Source: Candidatus Poseidoniaceae archaeon (GTDB lineage Archaea; Thermoplasmatota; Poseidoniia; Poseidoniales; Poseidoniaceae). From it: 26,739 nt of DNA. The DNA lies in assembly GCA_022451765.1 (NCBI GenBank), contig JAKUNY010000001.1, positions 1-26,739 on the forward strand, written 5' to 3'. The notes beneath the pieces are model-generated. The model was given only the letters and a program-made list of their open reading frames with translations, did not search any database and was not told the DNA's origin. A program made the translations under genes and the position numbers. Positions 7,508 to 15,052 of this stretch are shown piece after piece. Positions within the stretch are counted from its first letter, which is position 1. Each line of letters opens with the position of its first letter.

Positions 7508-8128
7508 ATGTCGGATAAGAAATTCACAGTTCACGTAGCCAGAGAAGCAGGTCACGAGCAAGAGCTCATGACCCGACAAGACATCGTCGATGCGGTGTCA
7601 ACAAACGAAAACAATTGGGTCTTTGTCGATTCACAAATGGTCAGTGTCGAAGAACTCGAAACCATCGAGTTAAACGATTCCACTGAAATTCGCATCAACC
7701 CCGGAATGGTCGGCGGAGCAGAAACATTCACTGTTCTTGTTGCAAGCGAGAAAGGTGACCAGGCCATGACGATGACCAAACAACAACTTGCAGGCGAATT
7801 AACAAGCAACCGAGGAAACTGGCTCTTTGTCGATGGCCAGATGGTTGATGCAGCCACCATAGAAAATACTGAACTCAATCAAGACAACGTCTTGCGCTTG
7901 GTGCCGTCCATCGTTGGCGGATCAGAAACCTTCACTGTTCAGATTACCGATGCGACAGGTCACTCGGTTTGCGAAATGACCAAGGAAGAAATTGCATCGA
8001 GTGCGAAAGAAGGCAACAACTGGGTATTCGTTGACGGTCAGATGGTCGCTTCAAGTGCTATTGCAGAAACAGATCTTGCACAAGCTGCCGAGATCCGTAT
8101 CACGCGCCCACTTGTTGGTGGTTTCTGA
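7508..8128 (+). CDS. Triple tandem ubiquitin-like (beta-grasp) repeat protein
   Basis: A 206-residue protein made almost wholly of three repeats: residues 1-70, 71-138 and 139-205, followed by a single Phe206. Each repeat opens with a [KT]-F-T-V strand, has the block NW[VL]FVD[SG]QMV in its middle and ends in Val-Gly-Gly. By my count repeats 1 and 3 share 18 of the last 36 residues, and repeats 2 and 3 share 17. The last 36 residues of repeat 2 align without gaps to human ubiquitin 41-76, matching F45, Q49, L67, L69, V70, G75 and G76. A frame from 7379 exists, but the ATG at 7508 has a Shine-Dalgarno-like GAGG and starts exactly at the first repeat. Rpo12 and an RFC-like gene follow in the same direction. 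Function is unknown; a processed or conjugated modifier is the attractive option, a plain multi-beta-grasp binding protein the sober one. Confidence 0.85.
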   Translation: MSDKKFTVHVAREAGHEQELMTRQDIVDAVSTNENNWVFVDSQMVSVEELETIELNDSTEIRINPGMVGGAETFTVLVASEKGDQAMTMTKQQLAGELTSNRGNWLFVDGQMVDAATIENTELNQDNVLRLVPSIVGGSETFTVQITDATGHSVCEMTKEEIASSAKEGNNWVFVDGQMVASSAIAETDLAQAAEIRITRPLVGGF

Positions 8129-8179
8129 TATCAGATTTTGACGGACAGGTTCAAAACCAATGGGTAGGTCGGTCAGGCT

Positions 8180-8341
8180 ATGTCGGAACTTGTAGACTAC
8201 AAGTGTGCGCTCTGCGGGACCCACGAAAGCTTTGACCGTGAGCGAAACGGGATTCACTGCAGCCACTGCGGTTGCAAAATCTTCATGAAGCTCCGCAGAA
8301 GCAGTGGAGACCGAAAGAAGAAGACGCTCAAAGCAGTTTGA
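8180..8341 (+). CDS. rpo12: DNA-directed RNA polymerase subunit Rpo12 (RpoP)
   Basis: A 53-residue protein, too short for many gene callers. It carries the zinc-binding pattern of the RpoP/Rpb12 family: YKCALC (C9, C12) and GIHCSHCG (C27, C30), followed by a basic tail with KLRR and RKKK. The order Tyr-Lys-Cys, then Gly-Ile-x-Cys-x-x-Cys-Gly, then a basic strand is characteristic of the archaeal subunit, which sits at the Rpo3/Rpo10 assembly platform of the polymerase. It lies 51 bases after the ubiquitin-like repeat gene and 34 bases before the RFC-like gene, all in the same direction, so one operon is likely. Confidence 0.88.
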   Translation: MSELVDYKCALCGTHESFDRERNGIHCSHCGCKIFMKLRRSSGDRKKKTLKAV

Positions 8342-8375
8342 GCCCACGCAAATGGTCAAAGACCTATGCCGCTGA

Positions 8376-9509
8376 ATGATGCACATGGCGAGTTGGCTTG
8401 AGACCTACCCACCTCGCCGTTTTTCTGAACTGGCACTCGATGAGTCTATCATTGATACCATTGAACGCGTTGCGCTTCAAGCAAACCCTCCTCACCTTCT
8501 CATCTCCGGCCCACCGGGTTCTGGTAAGACGGCTACTTGGCATCTCATCGTTCGGCAAGTTCTCGGACCATCGTGGCGCTCAACGACCCACGTCCTTCAA
8601 GCAAAGGACCTAGCAAAAACTGCAGGTGCGATGGCAGCTTTTGAATCGTTTTTGCGTCCGGGCGGCAAAGACTCAAGCGATACACTAGCAAGCCGCACCT
8701 CACTTGACGCGTTCGATTCCACTTTCTCGCAGGTCTCTGCCGATGATGTCGCTCCTGCGGGACATGAATCTCAGCGTGGAAGTCAGAACGATGTTCACAT
8801 CTCTCGAATCATTGTCATTGAGGATGCAGACCACCTCGGACATAAACGGCAGCCTCTCCTCCGTCGCATGATGGAGGCAACAAGCCATACTTCGCGATTC
8901 ATATTCACTGCACAAACACCATCGCGAATGATCGATGCGCTTCGTAGCCGAACCCAACACATCCGGTTAACTGGCGTACCCCGGAAAAAAATTGAACGCA
9001 GGCTGACTCAGATTTGCAGTATGGAAGACATTGACCCAGTTCGCGGGATCCTTGGCGACATCGCGCATATTTCGGATGGCAACCTACGGAAAGCACTGTT
9101 CACAACGGAGGTACTCGCATTGAGAGAGCTACTAGGAGATCGAGAAAATCTCCATCGCCTGTTAACAATGATCTCAACAAATGAAGTCCAACGCATGATT
9201 GAGGCTGCTTTGCGAGGCCAGGTCGTTGAATGGCGATGGGAAAAAGATGGTTACAAGAACACACGAAAACTGAAAGGCGCACTGGGAATCTATGATGACA
9301 TAATTTCTCAGCAAAGTCTGGAGGCCGAGGACGTAATTGAGCAAGTGCACCAAGTGTTGACAGGTGGGCGACTTAATCTCCCAGAGAAACAACTCATCTC
9401 AGCCTTGGCAGCACTCTCTGATTGCGATGTTCGACTCCGCCGTTCCTCACAAGGGCGCATACAAGTTGAGAAGATGTTGCACGAATTCGCTTCAATTCAT
9501 CAACAGTAA
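8376..9509 (+). CDS. RFC small-subunit-like AAA+ clamp-loader ATPase (atypical)
   Basis: A 377-residue AAA+ protein related to replication factor C, which opens the PCNA ring and loads it on DNA. It has Walker A GPPGSGKT (residues 45-52), a Walker B-like IIVIEDADHL (145-154), a sensor-1 strand RFIFTAQTPSRM, SRT (191-193) in place of the SRC arginine-finger motif, and a helical C-terminal part with DGNLRKAL. Compared with the usual RFC pattern the Walker B acidic pair is swapped, from DEAD to EDAD. A Ser/Asp-rich insert of about 45 residues lies between Walker A and B. This may be a specialised clamp-loader subunit alongside standard RfcS/RfcL elsewhere. Met codons at 8376, 8379 and 8385 are all possible starts. 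tRNA-Arg follows 31 bases after the stop. Confidence 0.8.
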   Translation: MMHMASWLETYPPRRFSELALDESIIDTIERVALQANPPHLLISGPPGSGKTATWHLIVRQVLGPSWRSTTHVLQAKDLAKTAGAMAAFESFLRPGGKDSSDTLASRTSLDAFDSTFSQVSADDVAPAGHESQRGSQNDVHISRIIVIEDADHLGHKRQPLLRRMMEATSHTSRFIFTAQTPSRMIDALRSRTQHIRLTGVPRKKIERRLTQICSMEDIDPVRGILGDIAHISDGNLRKALFTTEVLALRELLGDRENLHRLLTMISTNEVQRMIEAALRGQVVEWRWEKDGYKNTRKLKGALGIYDDIISQQSLEAEDVIEQVHQVLTGGRLNLPEKQLISALAALSDCDVRLRRSSQGRIQVEKMLHEFASIHQQ

Positions 9510-9540
9510 CCTCCATCATAGGGAGCGTTTAGGCAACGCT

Positions 9541-9617
9541 GGGCGTGTAGCACAGCTGGATAATGCGTCGGCCTCCTAAGCCGAAGATCGCGGGTTCGAA
9601 TCCTGCCACGCCCGCCA
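9541..9617 (+). tRNA. tRNA-Arg (CCT), CCA encoded
   Basis: Acceptor GGGCGTG pairs perfectly with CACGCCC. A D-arm with AGCTGGATAA, the anticodon stem TCGGC/GCCGA around loop CTCCTAA (anticodon CCT), and a T-arm with GGGTTCGAATCC are all present. The discriminator is G and CCA is encoded at 9615-9617. There is no intron. The same strand carries genes on both sides. Confidence 0.96.
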
Positions 9618-9652
9618 AACGTATGCCTTTCATTGCGAATGCATCGAAGAAG

Positions 9653-9660
9653 ACATATGT
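9653..9660 (+). promoter_or_regulatory. TATA-like element ahead of the 9688 gene
   Basis: CATATGTA lies about 32 bases before the ATG at 9688. If it is used, transcription would start near 9683, downstream of the alternative ATG at 9661, which supports the start at 9688. Assigned by position and composition only. Confidence 0.4.
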
Positions 9661-9687
9661 ATGCTGCATGTAGAAGTGCTGATTGCG

Positions 9688-11229
9688 ATGGAGCCCGAAG
9701 AAGAATCCATCGTCGCTCGTACCCGGCGGACTATCAAGTCCTTGCCAGACCCCTATGGTCATGGTTTTGCCAGGAATGAAGACCCGCTAGAGCGGACCAG
9801 AGAAGCGTGGGAAAGGAGCGAGCGGTTCCGCATGAAAAGCGGCCAGATTGCCAACAATTCCTTCTTCCTTGCCTTCCGAAACGTAGTTGGTTTCGGTATT
9901 GCAATGACTGCAGTTTTGCTGGTTGTTGACCATTCCATTCTTCCATTCAGTTCACCGTTGTTTATACTCGCCCTCTGGCTTGTACCTGCCCTAGCCGCTT
10001 TTGTACCTCCTATCGCTGGTAGTGAAGCCACGTGGTCTGCTGTTGAAGCAAAAATATCGCTACGTGAGCAGGGTGGCTTTGGTGATGGAAAACGCCATAC
10101 ACTAAGGGCGCAACCTGGCATGGATCGCGTTCTTGAAGGCCTCAGAGATGGGCGCCGACAGAACAACATTAGCGCATTCCTTGCGACAACCTCCTTGACG
10201 CTTCTTTGTTTATCGATGCTCATAACCCCTCGATCTGTAGCATGGAACCTGTTGCTTCTCACCTCTATGACAGCAGGTATTGGATTGAGCATTCATTCTA
10301 TTTTGACAACCTACTACATTCGACTTCAAGCAGACTCAATGCCACTTTTGATTCACTATGCCCCAACCCATCACCCCACACAGTTAGGTTCGCCACTCGG
10401 GCAATTGCTTCAGTCGCATCTCGACCCAGATTCCCTTATCGAATGGTCAGAATGGGAGCAACGGTTCCATCAGGCGATACTACCAGGGACGGATCCAACC
10501 CAAGCAAGGGAGCGTCTGCTCTTCTTGCTTCACCTTAACGCAAGCAATATTATCGACGAAGCAACTGTCTTTAATTCGCTTCGCGACTTCATGTCACCGA
10601 ATGCAATCCAGAGAGTTCTGCTCTCTCAGGAGGAGTTGTTCAATTGGAGAACCCTTCAACGTGCCCTCGAGCATGCTCGTGCTTGGCAACCGGGAGCTTT
10701 CCGGCTTTTCGAACGGCTTCAGAATGATTTTCTCTCAGGTGCACCAGAGATACTCCTCTCACCCTGGCGTATGGATATATCACTTGATTCGACCTGTTAT
10801 GATGGCTCTGGGAGCCTCTTTATCGCACTCAATAACCAAACCTTCGATGCAACACACGTTCGCGTCGAAGTGCAGGTTCCTGGTGGCGAACCTCAATCCA
10901 TCGATCATCGCTTCGAATTGGCTCCTTGTCCCCCGCCATTGAAAGCAATCGAACTTACAAGTACATCAGAGGATGATGTTTTGAGTTGGCTCCCTCGTTA
11001 CCTTGAGCGAACTGTGGTTTTGTGGATCAATGTAGCATGGGACCGTGGTTTCCAAGGGGATGCTCAAGTTCAGATTACACTACGTGATGATGAAGGCATC
11101 GTCCTCGGTTCTCGAATTGTTCGAACCAATGTATTGCCCAAAGAGAGCCGACAAAGGATTGAGCGCATACGCCAATTGCTACGTGTTCGCAGGTTTTCTG
11201 AACTCGATTTACCACCCACAACGAGTTGA
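9688..11229 (+). CDS. Unidentified four-helix membrane protein
   Basis: I do not recognise a family. From the ATG at 9688 the product has 513 residues. A charged N-terminal region (about 1-55) precedes two hydrophobic segments (about 60-110). A soluble loop of about 50 residues follows, then two more hydrophobic segments (about 160-212). A long soluble C-terminal part has a helical, Gln/Leu-rich region. It ends in a probable beta-sandwich (about 365-485) with alternating strands such as GSLFIALNN, VRVEVQVPGG and AQVQITLRDD. Such an arrangement suits a membrane-anchored protein with a large soluble domain on one side. The frame extends to an ATG at 9661, disfavoured because of the TATA-like element just before it. 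The upstream neighbour is tRNA-Arg; the flavoprotein follows 70 bases later. Confidence 0.75.
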   Translation: MEPEEESIVARTRRTIKSLPDPYGHGFARNEDPLERTREAWERSERFRMKSGQIANNSFFLAFRNVVGFGIAMTAVLLVVDHSILPFSSPLFILALWLVPALAAFVPPIAGSEATWSAVEAKISLREQGGFGDGKRHTLRAQPGMDRVLEGLRDGRRQNNISAFLATTSLTLLCLSMLITPRSVAWNLLLLTSMTAGIGLSIHSILTTYYIRLQADSMPLLIHYAPTHHPTQLGSPLGQLLQSHLDPDSLIEWSEWEQRFHQAILPGTDPTQARERLLFLLHLNASNIIDEATVFNSLRDFMSPNAIQRVLLSQEELFNWRTLQRALEHARAWQPGAFRLFERLQNDFLSGAPEILLSPWRMDISLDSTCYDGSGSLFIALNNQTFDATHVRVEVQVPGGEPQSIDHRFELAPCPPPLKAIELTSTSEDDVLSWLPRYLERTVVLWINVAWDRGFQGDAQVQITLRDDEGIVLGSRIVRTNVLPKESRQRIERIRQLLRVRRFSELDLPPTTS

Positions 11230-11299
11230 CATTCCCTAAGGGACCAAGCGCTTTGCTTATTGCGGGGGTTTGCCTCGGTGATAACACCGGGGTGTTGGT
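11230..11299 (+). promoter_or_regulatory. Intergenic region with nested inverted repeats
   Basis: Seventy bases separate two same-strand genes. TCCC-TAA-GGGA (11233-11243) forms a small hairpin just after the first stop. Nearer the next start, CGGTG-ATAA-CACCG (11276-11289) overlaps AACACC-GG-GGTGTT (11283-11296), so two alternative hairpins or a regulator-binding palindrome are possible directly before the GTG start at 11300. GCTTATT (11254-11260) is a weak TATA candidate. None of these is proven. Confidence 0.35.
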
Positions 11300-12934
11300 G
11301 TGGAAGCATGGGATGTCGTGATTCTAGGAGACGGTCCTGCAGCACTGTCTGCTGCTGCTCAAGCATCGAAGGATGGTGCGAGCGTTCTCATGATGAGTTC
11401 AACAGGACTCGGTGACGCTGGAGCAGAGGCGCTTGATGGAATTGCGTGCCATATTCAAGAAGAAAGCAATCGAGGTCATCGAGAAGATACCATCAAGGGC
11501 GGCGCCTTCCTTTCTGATCAAGATATTGTTGCTGCTCATACAACAAAGGCACTCCGAATTGTCGATCTTCTTGAACGCAGAGGCGTGAATTTCCGACGCG
11601 ATGCAAAAGGAATTGTCAAAGGGCACTATGCATCAGGCCACTCAAAACCACGGCTTTGCAATGCAGGCGACGCAACAACGAGAGAAATTCAACAAGTGCT
11701 TGAAGAGCAGTGTATGAAGCACGGCGTCACTCGTCGCGGCGACCAAGTTCCGCTCGAGTTGATTCACACTGATTATTCTGTCAACGGACTGATTGCTATT
11801 GACATGCTCAATGGTAGAATTCTTTCAATTCAGTGCAAAGCCCTCATTATTGCTGATGGGGGCTTCGAAGGTGCGTTTACCAATGGCTCCACATCTTTAG
11901 GGATGGACCTTGCCTACCGTGCAGGAGCTCCACTACGAAACATGGAATTCATTGCTGAAGCGCCCCTCGGCATTGTCGGGACCAATCTCGTCATATCACA
12001 ATCCATTCTCTCCGATGGAGCGACACTTCACACACCTTCGGGTACGGCACTCGAAACGACATCAAGTACACCGACATCTGAAATCTGCTCAAAGATGCAT
12101 GAAGCCGGAACAACGGTTCTTGATGCCCGAAATCTTGGAGAGAATGCAGAATGGTGGACTGTTTTGTTTGACAACATCAAACAACGCACAGGTATTGACA
12201 TGCACCGCCAAACCATTGAAGTCGCGCCCGTTCCAACTCACACAATCGGGGGGCTCCCCACGGACGAGCATGGTCGCGTAGTGATGCAATCTTGGGCTCG
12301 GTGGTTTACTGGACTCTACGCTGCAGGTTCAGCATCATCCAGTGGACTACACGGAGCAGATGTTCTTGAAGGAAACCGCTTGCTGGAGTCCCTTGCAGTT
12401 GGGGAAGCCGCTGGTACACATGCTGCAGAATGGATTGAGAAGCGGAAATTCACCGCAGCGTCAAAACTGGAAGATGCCAATGGTCTTGCAGAAGCTGAAT
12501 TGAGTATGCTTGGAGGGGAATCTGAGGGCCCCGTTCAGCGCCTGAATCCGGTACTAACTGGCTTGAGGGAGATCTTGACCAGTTTGAACACGCCTGCCAG
12601 TGCTGCAGTTGATTATGACAATGCCAGTACGATGCTGGAACAACTCTCGATCAAGGCCGAGCAACTTTACTGCGATCAAACCTCACTCATCGCGAATCAA
12701 AATCTCCTCGAGATTCTACGTACACAGGCCGCAATTCGGATGGCCCAGGCATACGTAAAATCAGCATCGCTCAGGACAGAATCCAGAGGGCTGCATCAAC
12801 GCTCCGATTACCCAGAGTCCAACGATGAGCAGTTGCATCACAATTTGATATTCTCCAACGGTACTCACGGAACGCTGGCCTTGCGAAAGGGACCTTCAGG
12901 AAACTGGATTCTCCCTCCTACCGCTGCGGTTTGA
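11300..12934 (+). CDS. FAD flavoprotein of the SdhA/FrdA/NadB family with altered active site
   Basis: A 544-residue protein with a GTG start. The FAD-binding beta-alpha-beta fold opens with VVILGDGPAALSAA. The C-terminal family marks are PTHTIGGL (312-319), GLYAAGSASSSGLHGADVLEG, and SRGLHQRSDYPE in the helical domain. These place it with succinate dehydrogenase/fumarate reductase flavoprotein subunits and L-aspartate oxidase. The substrate-binding residues of those enzymes appear lost: at the positions of the HPTG His and Thr, the RGEG Arg, and the Arg of HGANR I see A221, L223, L237 and V355. His314 remains. No iron-sulfur subunit gene is adjacent. It is therefore probably an oxidoreductase of different specificity. 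The HIT gene follows 28 bases later. Confidence 0.85.
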   Translation: MEAWDVVILGDGPAALSAAAQASKDGASVLMMSSTGLGDAGAEALDGIACHIQEESNRGHREDTIKGGAFLSDQDIVAAHTTKALRIVDLLERRGVNFRRDAKGIVKGHYASGHSKPRLCNAGDATTREIQQVLEEQCMKHGVTRRGDQVPLELIHTDYSVNGLIAIDMLNGRILSIQCKALIIADGGFEGAFTNGSTSLGMDLAYRAGAPLRNMEFIAEAPLGIVGTNLVISQSILSDGATLHTPSGTALETTSSTPTSEICSKMHEAGTTVLDARNLGENAEWWTVLFDNIKQRTGIDMHRQTIEVAPVPTHTIGGLPTDEHGRVVMQSWARWFTGLYAAGSASSSGLHGADVLEGNRLLESLAVGEAAGTHAAEWIEKRKFTAASKLEDANGLAEAELSMLGGESEGPVQRLNPVLTGLREILTSLNTPASAAVDYDNASTMLEQLSIKAEQLYCDQTSLIANQNLLEILRTQAAIRMAQAYVKSASLRTESRGLHQRSDYPESNDEQLHHNLIFSNGTHGTLALRKGPSGNWILPPTAAV

Positions 12935-12962
12935 TTATTTGTCCTGTCCGGTTGGGAGAGGT

Positions 12963-13394
12963 ATGGCAGAACTTACGCTTTTCCAGCGGATACTGTCCGG
13001 AGAGATTCCTTCGCACAAAATAGCATCCGGTGAAGGGTGGTACGCATTCCTCGACATCTTTCCACGTCGGGAGGGCCACACGCTAGTAATTCCGACGACG
13101 CCCGTGCAACGAATTGCGGAACTTACAACCTTAGAACGCTCGAGGTTGATGACCGGAGTTGCAGAGGTCCAATCATTGCTCTCGTCTCATTTCCAAACGA
13201 TGGATTTCACGGTTCTTGTCCACGATGGGCCCTTAGCTGGACAAGAGGTTCCGCATGTCCACGTTCATGTCTTGCCCAGGACTCCGAAGGATGGCGGCTC
13301 AACCATAGCCGCGATGTGGCCACGTTCATCGGTCGCAGAACCCGATCATGACGCATTGGGGGCTCTTGCATCCTCGATTACAAAGGAGGCATAA
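12963..13394 (+). CDS. HIT-family nucleotide hydrolase/transferase
   Basis: A 143-residue protein of the histidine-triad superfamily, which hydrolyses phosphoramidate or dinucleoside polyphosphate bonds of nucleotides. The family marks are LFQRILSGEIPSHKI near the start, FLDIFPRREGHTLVIP, and the triad VPHVHVHVLPR, whose second His is the usual nucleophile. A TTG at 12939 would give 151 residues, but the ATG at 12963 is preceded by a Shine-Dalgarno-like GGGAGAGG and the conserved region begins right after it. The gene is close to the flavoprotein gene and probably cotranscribed. Its substrate cannot be told from sequence. Confidence 0.92.
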   Translation: MAELTLFQRILSGEIPSHKIASGEGWYAFLDIFPRREGHTLVIPTTPVQRIAELTTLERSRLMTGVAEVQSLLSSHFQTMDFTVLVHDGPLAGQEVPHVHVHVLPRTPKDGGSTIAAMWPRSSVAEPDHDALGALASSITKEA

Positions 13395-13440
13395 TTCTGG
13401 CGAAGGGAGTCGCTCCGTTCGATGGAGCAGTTGACCATCG

Positions 13441-13465
13441 CGGGGAGGCACTCCCGGTTTTATCG
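13441..13465 (+). terminator. Small hairpin followed by a T run (possible terminator or promoter element)
   Basis: GGGAG-GCA-CTCCC is followed by GGTTTTATC, about 50 bases after the HIT stop. It could end the flavoprotein-HIT transcript. The T-rich part (GTTTTATC) could equally be the TATA element of the acyltransferase gene; if so, transcription would start near 13487 and the start codon would be one of the internal Met codons. Confidence 0.3.
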
Positions 13466-13480
13466 AAATCTTCAGCCAAT

Positions 13481-15022
13481 ATGAAGATGGAAAAACTCAT
13501 GAACACACCGATGCCTACGTTTGATAAAGCAACGCCAGGCAGTCCTTTTTGGACCAAATTAGCCTTCTTCTTCTGCCGAAGAACCGCAGCAAATCAATTT
13601 CGGACAATTGAGTATTCTGGGATGGAAAACATCCCTACAGATCGCGGCTCTCTTTGTGCCGCATGGCACACCAACGGTCTCATTGACCCTCTCGGCATCA
13701 TGCTTGCACATCCAAAGGAGTTTGTTATGGGAGGCCGGCACGACCTTGTGACCCGGCCAGTTCTTTCTTTTTGGACACGCAGACTTGCAGTTCAACCAGT
13801 TGTGCGGAAAGCAGAATTGCTCCGAGGTGGCTGCAGTGAAGAGGAAGCGACCAATCTGAATGGGCGTTCATTAATCACATTAGCATCTGGGATTTCGAGC
13901 GGGTTTGGCTGCGTTTTATTCCCAGAAGGAACCAGTCATGACCTTCCACATATGATCCGATTCCGAACAGGCCCAATGCGAACGGTGCTTGCTGCTGCTG
14001 CCATCGCCAAAGGAACTGGCAAGAACTGCCCCGTGTTGCAACCTGTTGGCCTTCATTTTCGCGTACGACACCATTATCGAACCGATATGTGGGTGGAATT
14101 TACGGATCCATATTTCCTTCCCGAAGATGACATACCAGAGGATTTGATTGAAGCTGTACAAAAGAGAGAATGGGTTGAACCCCCCGGGGACCTCGTCCGC
14201 TCTTTGCGAGATGGACTACGTCCACACCTCCTCCCAATTACACCGAACGCATCAAGTTGGGATGAGCACGGTGCTTTTCATCTGATTGCACAACTTGAAT
14301 CTCGTGAAAACAAGCGTCCTCTAGATACATGGAGAAAGGAAGTTCTCGCTGCGAGGGAGGTCCGAGACCGGTTCCAATCTGAATTGGAAGGAGAGGACTC
14401 GAAGCCAGTGAAAATCGAACACCCCATTGTAGACGCTGCGAAAGAAATTCACAGTCAGTTACAAGCACGCAGACTCGATGGTCGAGATCTCGACGCCTCT
14501 GGACGGAAGTTACGATTTGGCAATCCTCTGCAAGGGATTGGATTTTGCAGCAAGACATCTCTTATGGCAGCACTACTACCCGCTTTTTTACTGTCGTTGT
14601 CTCCTCAACTGGTTCTTGGACGCTTTCTAGGGGACCGAACCGACGAAGGTGTCGATGCTCGCACAACATATCAGTTCCTCGCAGCTATGTTTGGTTCTCT
14701 TCTGTTGTGGCCGTTCTTCGCTCTCATCGGCACATGGATGGTCTGGGCGAACTTAGGGTCCATTTCAGATCTTTTCTCCTTTGATGCAACAGCGATGTTT
14801 GGTGGAGGGCAGACCAGCCAGATTCTATCGCTGGTTGTTCTTTATGTTGTGATGTTTCCACTGTTTTGGCTATCCGGTCGAATGTTCGGATTCTGGTGGG
14901 ATGGGTACGTTGATGCTCGGAGAGCGTTTTCTAGACTTAGTGCCGGAAGCCTGTACAAACAGAAGCTTGAACAGCGATTGCAGGCACTTTCAACCGAATT
15001 GGAATCATTCAGCAAGCGCTGA
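13481..15022 (+). CDS. Glycerol-3-phosphate/acylglycerol-phosphate acyltransferase (Gpt2/Sct1-like)
   Basis: A 513-residue membrane protein with an N-terminal PlsC-type acyltransferase domain. Family enzymes move acyl chains from CoA or carrier protein onto glycerol phosphate. The catalytic motif is HTNGLID (63-69), His and Asp separated by five residues. This resembles the HANQFID form of fungal Gpt2/Sct1 enzymes rather than the common HX4D. The second motif is FPEGTSHD (147-154), again Gpt2/Sct1-like. After a charged middle part, three hydrophobic segments (about 362-480) anchor the C-terminus. Met codons at 13487, 13499 and 13511 are alternative starts. The gene is on the same strand as the DUF2299-like gene, 30 bases upstream of it. 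Acyl-ester enzymes are unexpected for archaeal ether lipids; the true acceptor is unknown. Confidence 0.85.
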   Translation: MKMEKLMNTPMPTFDKATPGSPFWTKLAFFFCRRTAANQFRTIEYSGMENIPTDRGSLCAAWHTNGLIDPLGIMLAHPKEFVMGGRHDLVTRPVLSFWTRRLAVQPVVRKAELLRGGCSEEEATNLNGRSLITLASGISSGFGCVLFPEGTSHDLPHMIRFRTGPMRTVLAAAAIAKGTGKNCPVLQPVGLHFRVRHHYRTDMWVEFTDPYFLPEDDIPEDLIEAVQKREWVEPPGDLVRSLRDGLRPHLLPITPNASSWDEHGAFHLIAQLESRENKRPLDTWRKEVLAAREVRDRFQSELEGEDSKPVKIEHPIVDAAKEIHSQLQARRLDGRDLDASGRKLRFGNPLQGIGFCSKTSLMAALLPAFLLSLSPQLVLGRFLGDRTDEGVDARTTYQFLAAMFGSLLLWPFFALIGTWMVWANLGSISDLFSFDATAMFGGGQTSQILSLVVLYVVMFPLFWLSGRMFGFWWDGYVDARRAFSRLSAGSLYKQKLEQRLQALSTELESFSKR

Positions 15023-15052
15023 GTTCAAATTACCCTAACGTGCCGGGAGTTC

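Noticed and set aside
7508..9509. A complete ubiquitin-conjugation operon around the triple-repeat gene
   Set aside because: The neighbours are guaAa, rpo12 and an RFC-like ATPase; no E1, E2, E3 or JAMM protease motif was found in the window.
11300..12934. Calling the flavoprotein succinate dehydrogenase subunit A
   Set aside because: The catalytic and substrate-binding His and Arg positions are replaced and no iron-sulfur subunit gene is adjacent.
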